A DNA stretch of 55,856 nt from Obelidium mucronatum (lineage: Eukaryota > Chytridiomycota > Chytridiomycetes > Chytridiales > Chytriomycetaceae): assembly GCA_025765595.1 (NCBI GenBank), contig JAIVFH010000177.1, positions 1 through 55,856 of the forward strand. The letters are read 5' to 3'. The translations under genes and the position numbers were made by a program. Shown piece by piece: positions 22,501 to 32,399 of the stretch (position 1 is its first letter; every line of letters starts with the position of its first letter). The notes under the pieces are model-generated. The model did no database searches. It was not told where the DNA came from and saw nothing but the letters and a program-made list of their open reading frames with translations.

Positions 22501-23668
22501 CTTTCTGAGTTGAAAGAAGGATGCGACAATAGCCAAAGTGAGGGCGTCTCCTTGATACAATCCCAATACTTCGGCCAAGGTCGCTCTCCAAAATGACGAT
22601 TCCGACAATAACACTTCCAAAGACTCTTCAGAAATTTTAGGACAGTTTTCTTGAACATCGTAGATGGAAACCAAGCAACACGCTGCAAACTTTCCCAAAT
22701 CAGGCTTAGCGCGATCAACAATAACATCCGTCATGGCAACAATGACAGGAGCACTGAATTGAAGATGGTTGGACAAGTGAGACATGACCATATACGCAGC
22801 CGCTTGAACGTTGCCGATTGGCATGGCAGCCATGGCAAAAAGACAAGGCAAGACAATACGCATCAAATCATCATTGAATTGAACAGTCGAAATGAATTCA
22901 ATCATTGTTCCAGTAAAGAAGGAGCATAAGGACGCATTTGTTCCGTTTGGAATAATCATCTTCTCCATCATGTCGCAGATAAATTCGACGAGGGAAATGT
23001 CAATTTTGCAGCGCTGCACAAGAGTCGCGCGATCCAACGGGACTTTCTTTCCCTTTTGAGCAGATAGCCAAGCCCAGCGCGGTCTGTATTTTGATTGATT
23101 GTTTTTGGATTGATATTGAATGATTCCGTTGAAAGACGACGCAAAAACTCACGGCAGTTTTATTGTAGACAGAATGCGGGCAAACTGCCACGTGTCGTGG
23201 AACGGCAGGGCGAGCCGCATGAGCGTGTCGATGTTGAACTCGTTGATTCTGAACACTGACTGGTTAGCACGAATGACCAATCAAAGCCAAGACGACGCAC
23301 CGGAAGCGCTTGATCAGCCACTCCAGCGCCTTGAAGGCCGACGGGTGCAGCAGACGCGGGGCGGCCTGGGCGCAGAACTTTGCGACGAGGCTGTCGAGGG
23401 CGGCGTTCTCAGCGGCGGCGAGCAGCGCGCGGTCCTGGCGCTTCAGGGTTTCGGCGAACAGCGAGTCCGCGAACGGCGCGAACGCCGCGGCGTCGAGGCG
23501 CGCGAGTCCGGCGAGGCCGCTGCAGCCGATGGCGAAGAACGCGTCGAAGTCGAGGTCGTCCGTCTGCGCCGCCGTCTCGAACAGCAGCGACGCCACGCTG
23601 CGCCGCGCTTTGGCCGCGGGCGCCGCCGCGTGCGCGAGCTGCGCGAGCTGGTGCTGCAGAGTCGTCAT
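16521..23668 (-). CDS. UTP10: U3 snoRNP-associated protein UTP10/HEATR1, 2,133 aa, twelve exons
   Basis: Proposed exons (minus): 23301-23668, 23153-23248, 21549-23083, 20951-21478, 20597-20878, 19788-20541, 19445-19722, 18081-19371, 17777-18017, 17450-17710, 16798-17364, 16521-16721. All junctions are in phase and give 2,134 codons, close to human HEATR1. The N-terminus matches the family ([49 protein letters not shown]). The rest is alpha-helical HEAT repeats, with the conserved C-terminal BP28CT region ([37 protein letters not shown]-type helices) ending in [10 protein letters not shown]. The protein is a subunit of the small-subunit processome needed for Pol I transcription and 18S rRNA maturation in the nucleolus. 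Exon 1 is GC-rich. The gene shares a 51-bp divergent spacer with cyclophilin. Confidence 0.95.
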
Positions 23669-23719
23669 TCTTTTATTGATTTGGTAAAACAAAAAAGAAA
23701 GAAAAAAAAGAAAAAAGAA
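23669..23719. promoter_or_regulatory. 51-bp divergent spacer between UTP10 and cyclophilin start codons
   Basis: Only 51 bp separate the two divergent ATGs. The spacer is A-rich on the plus strand (runs of AAAGAAAG) with no TATA box. Both 5' leaders and any core promoter must fit here or reach into the GC-rich first exons. Confidence 0.6.
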
Positions 23720-24214
23720 ATGGCAAACCCGCGCGTGTTTTTCGGCATCACCGCCAACGGCGCCCCGCTCGGCCGCATCGTCATGGAGCTGCGCGCTGAC
23801 GTCGTCCCAAAGACTGCCGAGAACTTCCGCCAGCTTGTGACTGGCGAGGCCGGCTTCGGCTACAAGGGCTCCTCGTTCCACCGCGTCATCCCCGGCTTCA
23901 TGTGCCAGGGCGGCGACTTCACAAACCACAACGGCACGGGCGGAAAGTCCATCTACGGCTCAAAGTTTGCCGACGAGAACTTTACGCTGAAGCACACGGG
24001 CCCTGGCGTCTTGTCCATGGCGAATGCGGGCAGAAACACTAACGGTTCTCAGTTCTTCCTGTGCACTTCAAAGACCCCTTGGCTCGATGGCAAGCACGTT
24101 GTCTTTGGATCCGTCGTCGAGGGCTACGACGTGGTGCAGAAGATTGAAAGCTACGGATCGCAGAGCGGCGCAACAAAGGCAAAGATTGTCATTGCCGACT
24201 GCGGCCAACTCTAG
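23720..24214 (+). CDS. CPR1: Cyclophilin A-type peptidyl-prolyl cis-trans isomerase, 164 aa
   Basis: Single exon with complete cyclophilin fold and no extensions. Active-site residues are all present: [17 protein letters not shown] (catalytic Arg, Phe, Met, Gln), [13 protein letters not shown], and [12 protein letters not shown] with the Trp needed for cyclosporin binding. Length equals that of human PPIA (165 aa), and no signal or targeting peptide is present, so it is the cytosolic/nuclear form. It catalyses prolyl isomerisation in protein folding. The 5' half is GC-rich with a strong codon bias (GCC, CGC, AAG), consistent with high expression. It is head-to-head with UTP10. Confidence 0.97.
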   Translation: MANPRVFFGITANGAPLGRIVMELRADVVPKTAENFRQLVTGEAGFGYKGSSFHRVIPGFMCQGGDFTNHNGTGGKSIYGSKFADENFTLKHTGPGVLSMANAGRNTNGSQFFLCTSKTPWLDGKHVVFGSVVEGYDVVQKIESYGSQSGATKAKIVIADCGQL

Positions 24215-24736
24215 AGTGGTCCATCTGTTACTGAAAATAATAAAAGCAACACTTTTGGATTAAAACGTATCGGTCGGCTTCAAACGATATGACACGCAAG
24301 CGTCGTGAACAACCATCACTCCTTCTCACGATGCACACGAAACGGATTCTCCTAATTGAATAGGCTGTAATAATGTGAGCATTCATTGCATCCAGTAATT
24401 CGGAAAGGTTGGGATCGAATATCCTCACAACTAGCAATCCAAGGACTCAAGAGTTTGTATATATATGCACTTAAAAGAGATGTAATCGTTATGCGGAAAT
24501 CGGCAACGAATTGGGCCACAACCGTATCAATCGCTCCATCGATCACTGCACAGTGCAGTGAACCCACCTCAAATCTCTGAAATGAGGCAATGATAGCCAA
24601 TTCTTCACCGCAGGGCTTTATGGTTTTGAGACTTCAAGAAGGTTGATAAATTTATTAATATTAATATTTATACAAGGATTTTGTGTTCAGCTTGGAAACT
24701 GGGGTGAACAGCCACGAATCCCACCATCACCAAACA
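24215..24736. other. Intergenic, nothing recognised
   Basis: This is the 3' flank of cyclophilin (AATAATAAAA just after the stop may serve as the polyadenylation signal) and the 5' flank of the receptor gene. The receptor-proximal 70 bp are AT-rich (attaatattaatatt, about 24653-24668). Short frames on both strands show no domain. Confidence 0.5.
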
Positions 24737-25833
24737 ATGTCAGCTCCAGCTAAAAGCACTAGCAGGACCTCATTCCTGATAGATTACGCTTTCATTGTAC
24801 CTCTTCTGGGTATTGGACTGATGCTCTCGCTTTGGATCCTTGTGACAATGGTCATTGGCCGCAAGCACTTTTCGGATCGACTGTCGCACTGCCTCTTTCT
24901 TCTAACATCTGGATACTTTCTGTGGCTGGCTGCTATTCTAGCGCATTATCCAGTCAAAGCCGCGATGGATGTGGAAGCTTCGAACTGGCCGATCCGCATC
25001 ACCGCCGTTTGTGAAGCCACTTTCTCACAAATTGTTCTAGCTGGAACTGTTTGCGTTGCGCTGGAGCGAAACTTCAAGTTGGTTTTTTTGATTTCTCTTG
25101 GCAGTTGAATCTGATTATGTGCTCAAGGATTCGACAAGAAAGTGTCGAAGCCACAAGAAAATACTTTGCGATTACTCTCATCGTTGCTGCAACATTTGCT
25201 GTCGCTTTCGCACCTATATATCTATCATCCGTTATAAGCGAATCTGGACGTCCCATGGATCATCCTCAATCGGAGATCTGGACGGTTTTGGCTACTCTCG
25301 ATGGGGGAATCACTGGAACTACAACAGCCTGGCTTTATATCCGCACATATTTCTATGCTAAAAAAGCATTGGCTTTGCTTCCACCCGAAAAAGAAGCTCT
25401 GAGGATCAAGGCTGTATGTTATATGGGATAAATTGAGGTTTTCAGGTTTTTTTTTTAAACACACACATTATTTCATTAGCAACGTACCGTCATGATGTAT
25501 TGCGCGCTTATGGCTGCGACTTTGGTCATCTTTCTAGTTCCCGCAGTTGTTTTGGCTTCAATTTATGACAATGATGAACTGCGAACTATCATAACAACCA
25601 TGATTGCTCTGGATGGAATCATCACCCCACTGTTGATTATATTCTTTATGCCAAATATCCGCCGATCCTTGTTGTCGTTTGGAAAAGGAGCTGCAGGAAT
25701 GCAACCGCCGGTTCAAAGAAATGACGACACGAGTCCCAAAGTTGAAATCAAGAGAGTTACTGAATGTAATGCACCGGCCATAAATTCGTCAAGCCAAGGT
25801 TTTATGGTATTGAGAGTGAAAGAGGGTGGATAA
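24737..25833 (+). CDS. Seven-helix receptor (GPCR-like), 326 aa, three exons
   Basis: Proposed exons 24737-25077, 25128-25413, 25480-25833; introns of 50 and 66 bp; phases agree. Seven hydrophobic helices are visible: FIVPLLGIGLMLSLWILV, CLFLLTSGYFLWLAAILA, a third ending TVCVALERNFK (an E-R-N version of the DRY motif), FAITLIVAATFAVAFAPIYL, WTVLATLDGGITGTTTAWLY, MMYCALMAATLVIFLVPAVV and TTMIALDGIITPLLIIFF followed by MPNIRRSL, resembling the NPxxY end and helix 8. The short N-terminus and Ser-rich cytosolic tail fit a class A-like fungal receptor. Such receptors are expanded in chytrids and may sense environmental signals in zoospores; the ligand is unknown. A 23-bp alternative to intron 1 is too short to be real. 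Confidence 0.75.
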
Positions 25834-26147
25834 TCTTGTTTTCATAAGATAATAAAACTCGTTGAGTAATTTGTGTTAATTGTGTGCTCAAGCGATGGTA
25901 ACTCTTGGGTCAATATTGGATACAGCTCTCGCCATTATTCCTCAAAAGATTCTAACTTGTTTTCGAGCGATACAAGTTCCAGGTGATCGAGCAGGGCGGG
26001 GAAGTCGTCTTTGTGCGTAAGTGGTGCAAAGGTGTATAAAATTTTCGGAAGGAAACTGGGCCTCGCTAACTTTATATTTGTTGTTTTAACTCTTCAAGAT
26101 ATTGCCATGAAACACAACTTTGATCTGTTTTTCCTTTTTATTTATTT
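25834..26147. other. Intergenic between convergent genes, nothing recognised
   Basis: These 314 bp contain the two 3' ends (AATAAAACTC just after the receptor stop; TTTTTATTTA before the minus-strand stop, which reads as TAAATAAAAA on its own strand). No frame with recognisable content. Confidence 0.5.
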
Positions 26148-28677
26148 TTAAAACGCATCAGATTTAAAGAACCCAAACAATGGAGATCCAGCCTCCAAGT
26201 AGACTCCTTCACACGCGGCGAAGGGAACAGGCCTTCCAAGTTGTACAGCCTGGAACACGTTTCGCAAATCCTCCACATTCTTGACTTGGATAGAAACGCC
26301 TGTTGCTATCGATTTCGCCGCGAATGGTTTGAAGATTTTGTACATTGTTCCCACGTCCTCTCCTTGCTTCCGCGCTTCTTTTGCTAACCACGATGCACCG
26401 GTTGCGTCAAACAGACTGTTTGGTAACAAGGCGGCTGGGAAATTGAATTGAATTTGACGTGAATCCAGTGCATCTGCATTCTTTATCCACCGTTGCAAGA
26501 GATTCTTGATGGCTGACTCAATCAGCGACGACAGCGTGAATGTGAACTCAGAAACAGTCTGTGCGGCAACAGAATCAACAACTCGGAGCCCCCCTTCATG
26601 ATCCTTGAACGTGCTCACTTTCCCCAGAAACAAATCTCGAATTTGAATATTGATGGCTGGGGTTGTTGAAGAGGGGGCAGCATTTTCCAAGTCGCGTTTG
26701 AACAAGTCACAAATAATGTAGCCAACACAATCTCCAATCTCCAAATCCGACACTGTTTTTCCGTTTGGAGTAAACATTAATCGGGCAGCGAACCTTCGAT
26801 CATCCCGACAATCTCCCACGTACCCCTTCCAATAGTGATCATCATCTTCTCTTGAAAACGATCCACCAATATTCACGGAGAGCAGTGAATGACATGCCTT
26901 CAAGACGGCCAAGTGTTCAGGCTGCTTGAAGTCAATCGGCAGGACGCAGTTATCCGACTTCCTTTCGGTTGTCGCCAACAGTACTTGTTTCCGTGTTGTT
27001 ATGATTGACGAGGTTTGCATAACAATATTCCTCCACCCCGCCTTCTCATAGACCGGGAACCCCATCGCCGACGCATGTAACACGGCCATCGCGTACTCAT
27101 TTCTTTTACAGAAATCATCAACTTTACTGAGAAGCGTTTTCGCGAGCCCACGACCACGGTGTTCAATACGCGTGGCCACATCACCGACGCCCACAACCGC
27201 TTCATAGAAACCGCCAACGTTTAACCGCCGTGAATAAGCACGGGTTGATGCCGCGATTTGTCCATTCGACTCGGACACAAAACAGGCAGCTGCATTACGA
27301 CTCCATGCAAAATCTTCTTCCCAGTGGTGTGCAAAGAATCCACGTGGAGCTCCCATTGCACCTGTTGCAGGATTCACAACGTGGAACACTGCTTCAAGGT
27401 GTGTCAGGAACCGCGGAATCTCAGCGTCTGTTAAATGCCTGTGGATGTACCGTGGTGGTTCTTCCTCACGACTCACTCCTGTCTCTCCCTTCTTTTGAAT
27501 GGCTGTTTGCGCAGTGGCGCTCCGCGGGGCCTCCTCTTCCCATACGTCATCAGCCCAAACCAAAGGTGCTTTCGGTTTAAGCGCTTCTAGCTCCGATTTC
27601 CGCTTTTCTTCCCGTTCGATCAACACTTGTTCTTTTTTGCGTTGTTCCAAGTCAAGCTGTTCTGGTGTCTTTTTGGCTAGTTTCACACCTAAAGCGCCTG
27701 CAATCAAGCGTCGAGCAACGGCATCTATGTGCCAAAATTAATTAGATATTCTTTTTTTTTCTCAAGTTATTTACCAGTCTGAATGGGTCTCTTTGATGGA
27801 GACGGCGACGCTCCTCCAACAGCTGCGGCTAAACCATCGCAAGGCTTGACCTATTTTATTTTTGGTTTACATGATTTTTTAAAACAAAAAAAAGCGCTAC
27901 AATTTACTATTCTATGTTTACCTTGAATACTCCACGTCTGTGCAGACACGTGTAGGCTTCTTTGGCAGTAGCAAGTGTTGGGAACTTGAGAATAACCGAT
28001 TTATCTGAAAAATCCTCGCTTGTAGTCCATTTCAGGCGACAGACTGATCGCGTTTCATCGTTTGGTAGTAACGAGAGGATCTGTTTGGTTGTGGCGTAGG
28101 GTTCGGGGATGTTGATGCATTCGAATGTAGGGGAATCTAGTTCCGGTACTGACGTGGACAAAACAAGAAGAAAAAAAACCCCCACCGCCGTGAAATCAGA
28201 AGAGAAATGGATAAGTAACGAGAGGTGAAACTTACAGTCAAATTCAGAATCAGCGACAACCAAAGCGTTCTTGAATTGATCCGACAGGGTTGTGATTGGG
28301 TCCTCTGATTCGGGATTGTTTGTTTCCTGAGATCTCTGCGGTTGCTTTCTATCGGTAGATTTAGGATGAGTTGTTGGTTGTGGGCTGTTGCTGTTATTGG
28401 TCTTGTTGACAATTGCTGCCCAATTTGGAGTCAAGCTGCTTGGTGCAACGTCATTTCGAATGTTTGATGAGCTGGATTTTTGTTGATGCCAGGCCTCCTT
28501 TGGGTTTGGTGTTGATCGTTGAAGGTGGGGTCCCTTCTTTGTGCCATTGGGGGTGGTGGAGCTTTCTGTTTCAGTGCTCTTTCTATCTGATGGCAGTGGC
28601 TTATTCAGATTTCTTGGATTGTCGTCAGTTTCGGCGGATGCTCTTTGTTTTCGTCGTTGTGGTGGAACATATGACAT
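26148..28677 (-). CDS. Fusion of an RRM-like fungal protein with an Eis-type GNAT acetyltransferase, 773 aa
   Basis: Proposed exons (minus): 28236-28677, 27922-28148, 27775-27850, 26148-27724; phases agree (774 codons). The N-terminus (MSYVPPQRRKQ) is Ser/Pro/Lys-rich and disordered. About residues 150-225 look RRM-like (CINIPEPYATTKQILSLL, SVILKFPTLATAKEAYTCL). Next comes RRLIAGALGVKLAKKTPEQ with a charged helix, a phrase shared by uncharacterised fungal proteins that normally end near the following WADD. Here the chain continues into a GNAT acyltransferase (from about residue 300): VGVGDVATRIEHRGRGLAKTLL is the acetyl-CoA motif (RxxGxG), followed by VLHASAMGFPVYEKAGW, and a C-terminal domain as in Eis-like proteins. 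Substrate unknown. The short third exon joins the two parts, so a false fusion of adjacent genes is possible, but the frame and splice phases are continuous. Confidence 0.7.
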
Positions 28678-28719
28678 TTTATGTTCTTGTTTTTTCTTCT
28701 AATCCACTCAGTACTAGAA
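28678..28719. promoter_or_regulatory. 42-bp divergent spacer between the GNAT fusion and the kinase-like gene
   Basis: The two divergent ATGs are 42 bp apart. The spacer is pyrimidine-rich on the plus strand (tgttttttcttctaatccactcag), which also looks like a branch point plus acceptor, so an upstream non-coding exon spliced at this point is possible. Confidence 0.4.
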
Positions 28720-30890
28720 ATGTCTGCACAAGAAGAAGTTCCCACTGAGCTCCCACCAGCTCGAGACGAGCTCGGTATCCTCCACAATCAAATCAATAAA
28801 ACGGAGGGCTCTATTTGGGCAATCAATGAGCAGCTTGCCAAAATGAATGCAGTTCTTGAAAAAGACTCTCCTTCTTGGACAACTGGAGAGAAGAACCAAT
28901 TCGGGTCCCACGCGGACCTGAGAGGTCGCTTAGTTCAACTTGAAGGTCGCTTGGTTCATCTGGATGGCGCCAGGACTCAGTTGCTTAGCACCCGCCTGGT
29001 GCATCTTGAGGAGAGGTTGAACAAGGAAGCGTTGCAAGGCGCTCTTAAAGAATTGACTGGTTGGTTATATTATATACGTTTCATTAGTCTCAAACCAGAC
29101 TCTTTTTTCTCCTTCCTCGCGTTTCATCGAAAAAAAATGCTCTGACACTTCCAATAGATGGCCCTGCTCCTGCTACTCGGACTACAGTTGTGTTCTTGAT
29201 GAAGAAAAAGGGGGAGTTCACTGTTTCTGACCTTGAAAACAACAATATTGGGCCAAGAAATCCCAAAGTTGCTACCAAATTTGATATGCTGAAGCACTTC
29301 AAAGCAGCAATTTCAGCCAAACGTATCGTGAAAGTTTCAAAAGAGAATGACTTAGCAATCGGATCTATCAAATTCTTGGAAAAGTCCACGATTGCCGACC
29401 CATGGAAACTATTTGACCATATCGCGGCAGAATATGTTGAAGATGACAATAATGATGAGCATGAAATACGCCAGTACGCGTGGATTTATGAAGAATTTAA
29501 AGAGAACAACTACCTGCCCGATTACCTGACCAAATCTGCTTTGGCCATTCGTTTAGTTATACCAGTTGTGGATAACTCTTTTCGTCGTGATTTCAAAGGA
29601 TATAATAGAAATAAGGCTTGTAATTCTGTTTTTTTTCCAATGGTTGTTTTCAGAATTTTTTTATCACAATCACAGCCCCTGCAATACCCCATCAACTTCA
29701 TAGTTGATAACGATTATGGAAAGAACGAATGCTTCCACATTCGACCACAGCTCGATATCGAAATTGTTCGGAATGAACAGTACCAACTTTTTGTTGAATG
29801 CAATGTTGAACATGGCACTCCAAATTTTGTCTTTGAAAGCGATTTGATAAAGGCTGTGACGATTGCCCGCGTGATTTGGGAGTCTTATCAAACTAGTTCA
29901 GCTGTCGTTTCTGGAAGTACGGAAAACGAGAACCACCACAGCTTTTGCTGTCCATTCCTTTTGACTTCCAGATATTTGTTTCGATTATATATCTTCTACA
30001 AGGATTCCGGAAAGTTCTACTACGATCTTGTCGAAACTTATTCGTGCGCCAACTCTTGGGACATGTTACGTGCAGCGTTTCATCTGCGGAATCTGCCAGT
30101 TATTCAGTTGGATTCGTCGGTGACTGGAAATGAAATATTCAAACGGAAATATCTTGAACTCCAAAAGTCTCAAGGATCACTGATTTGCTCTCGTAAATTG
30201 AAAGATTTCAGAAATTCAAACTCTGCAAGAACTGATGTTGTCACTGAATTGAGAGATCAAATCTTGAATGAATTCTACGAAATTGACGAGATTCCTCCTG
30301 GTTGCGAACCAGCTATTCCAAATTGCATTACAGCTACTTGCCGCCGCTCGAAGAGCAATGTCATCATTAAAAACTCGTGGAACCAGAAAGAAGTCTATTT
30401 TCTCAACAAACTCTCATTGCCTTCCAGTAAAGAGGACAGACGCAATGCTACCGTGGTACCTTTGGAAATGCTGCCAAGCCATGACGGCACACTTACGTTT
30501 ATAGTGTTTCCACTCTTAAATCCCTTGGAAAATGCGTTTGGACAGCCAGCTCAGCTTTCGCGCCAAACCTGGCTTGATCTAATCGTGCAACTGACCGAAT
30601 ACGTGGCCTTTTTGCACGAGAAGCGGGTCTGTCATCGGGACATCAAACCCAAGAATCTCGCAATCAACATGGAAACCATGCGTCTGGTTGTTTTGGATTG
30701 TGACTTGATGGAGGAGTTTTCGCATGCCAAGAACGCGATTGTGACCACGTATGTAGGGACAAAAGATTACTCTCTTCCTGCGTATGTAAGCCGTCCGGAA
30801 CGTGGATTCGATCCATTTGAATTGGAAAAGTATTCTTTGACGTTGACATGTGATTGGATGAGAAGTCGCGCTCGGGAGTCGAGTGAATAG
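28720..30890 (+). CDS. Kinase-like protein with coiled-coil N-terminus, 690 aa (Crinkler-like), apparently truncated
   Basis: Proposed exons 28720-29059 and 29158-30890; phases agree. The N-terminus is helical with tandem L-E-G-R-L-V-[QH]-L units. The middle (residues 115-520) is a large uncharacterised domain (TRTTVVFLMKKKGEF, FEFDL-type strands, WESYQTSS). The C-terminus is a kinase C-lobe: YVAFLHEKRVCHRDIKPKNLAI with an intact HRDxKxxN loop, LVVLDCDLMEEF where DFG is replaced by D-C-D, then TTYVGTKDYSLPAY and YSLTLTCDWMRSR. The protein stops at subdomain IX, where a kinase would continue with the D-W-x-L-G helix; the last 11 residues are unrelated. A C-to-frame slip there would explain it. 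A 41-bp intron-like segment near 29620-29660 is in frame and left unspliced. The layout resembles fungal Crinkler proteins with kinase ends. Confidence 0.6.
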
Positions 30891-31077
30891 TACAGTTTGT
30901 CTGGGAGTAAGTAGCATATTGCATATTGCAAAAGCCGCAATAAAAGAATTGTGCCTGAATAATTGACTCATCAATGATGTCAGGCTCTGTATGTCTCAGG
31001 AGTGCACCAATTCATTAAAAACTCTGAGCAAAAAGAAGCACAAAAACGAACCAACGCATTCAATTTTAATCTAAATC

Positions 31078-32313
31078 ATGGACCCAACCATCTTGAGTAT
31101 CCTCCAGTCGATCCAATCACAATTAAGCAGTCAATCGCAATTGCTCGATTCGCGTCTCACTCGCATCGAAGCGGCTCTTGCAAACCAACAAACCCAACTC
31201 GAAACCACATCCCAATCAACAGTCGCCATCAAACAAGACCTACTCTCTATCCAAATTGAAATCTCATCCAACCACCAGAACCTCGTTGGCCAAATCAGTA
31301 AACTTTCAAATCCACATTGCAAATTCTACACTGGCATCAACCAAGTCCCAGACGAGACTGTCACCCAAATCTTTTCATGGATCCATCCGGAAGACGTCTT
31401 CAAGTGTCGGAGATTGTGTAGACGGGTGAAAGCCGTGTTGGAAACGAAGCACTTTGCAACGCTCAATTTGGCCATCCACCACGCATCTATACAAGAGGAG
31501 CTATCTGAAGATGATGATGATATTCCAGAGTTTCCTGGCTATCCCCACCTAAGCAACTGCACATTCCTGTTTGCACCTCATTCGTTTCAATCCGTATATG
31601 CCCAAAAGTACCTCTACTTCCGCCGTCACATTGGCTGGAATAGCGACATAGATGACCCAAGTCGAGATGCTGATCCATTAGCCGTATTTCCCAAGGGATT
31701 GTTGGAAACGCCGTCAGAAACATTAGCCTCATTGGTGTTATCTGGAATCTATGGCTCAATTCCTTCCAATATTGGATCTCTTTCCTCTTTGACCCTATTG
31801 TCTTTGTCATGCAACAAGCTTTCAGGTAGCATTCCTCCGCAAATAGGACTGTTGACCAATTTGACAGTTTTGAGATTGGACTCAAATAGCTTGAGTGGGG
31901 TGATTCCAACCGAAATTGGTGACTTGGGGTTGCTGGAAGACTTGCAGTTGAATAATAATGAGCTGGAGGGTGAAATTCCCCCATCTGTGTGGGGTCTTCT
32001 GAACTTGAAGGCCCTGTATTTGGACAAAAACAGGCTTACTGGTTATCTTCAGGAGACGATAGGGAATCTGTCAAGGCTTGAATATTTTTCTATGTGGTGC
32101 AATCAATTAAGCGGCCCTATTCCTGCGTCAATTGGGAATTGCGTTTCTTTACAGCTTCTTCTTATGCACAAGAACCAATTCTCTGGCCCTGTACCACGTG
32201 AAATAATGAATTTAAGCGATTTGAGTGTCTGTGATTTTAGAGATAACAGTGGTTTGACCTGTGATTTTGAAATGGATGATGACGTTTTGCTCCTGGACGC
32301 AGGAGCACGTTGA
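31078..32313 (+). CDS. F-box protein with plant-type leucine-rich repeats, 411 aa
   Basis: Single exon, paralog of 2680-3777. Residues 1-85 are coiled coil (ILSILQSIQSQLSSQSQLL). The F-box lies at about 92-128 (QVPDETVTQIFSWIHPEDV, CRRLCRRVKAVLE). From about residue 220, seven regular 24-residue repeats follow the LxxLxLxxNxLxGxIPxxI consensus (LSLSCNKLSGSIPPQIG, LRLDSNSLSGVIPTEIG, LYLDKNRLTG, CNQLSGPIPASIG). The repeats are of the type common in plant receptor kinases but here sit behind an F-box and without a signal peptide, so it is likely an SCF substrate adaptor. Compared with the first paralog the repeats are more complete, so this copy is the better model of the family. Confidence 0.85.
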   Translation: MDPTILSILQSIQSQLSSQSQLLDSRLTRIEAALANQQTQLETTSQSTVAIKQDLLSIQIEISSNHQNLVGQISKLSNPHCKFYTGINQVPDETVTQIFSWIHPEDVFKCRRLCRRVKAVLETKHFATLNLAIHHASIQEELSEDDDDIPEFPGYPHLSNCTFLFAPHSFQSVYAQKYLYFRRHIGWNSDIDDPSRDADPLAVFPKGLLETPSETLASLVLSGIYGSIPSNIGSLSSLTLLSLSCNKLSGSIPPQIGLLTNLTVLRLDSNSLSGVIPTEIGDLGLLEDLQLNNNELEGEIPPSVWGLLNLKALYLDKNRLTGYLQETIGNLSRLEYFSMWCNQLSGPIPASIGNCVSLQLLLMHKNQFSGPVPREIMNLSDLSVCDFRDNSGLTCDFEMDDDVLLLDAGAR

Positions 32314-32399
32314 GTGTTCTTGACCAAATAAAGACTTGAGCGTTACAGTATGATTCAAGTCATTTGAGTTCATTGAAAACACTAAACAACATGAACTTT

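Noticed and set aside
25085..25107. A 23-bp first intron in the receptor gene
   Set aside because: Too short; the 50-bp intron 25078-25127 keeps the frame and the conserved helix order.
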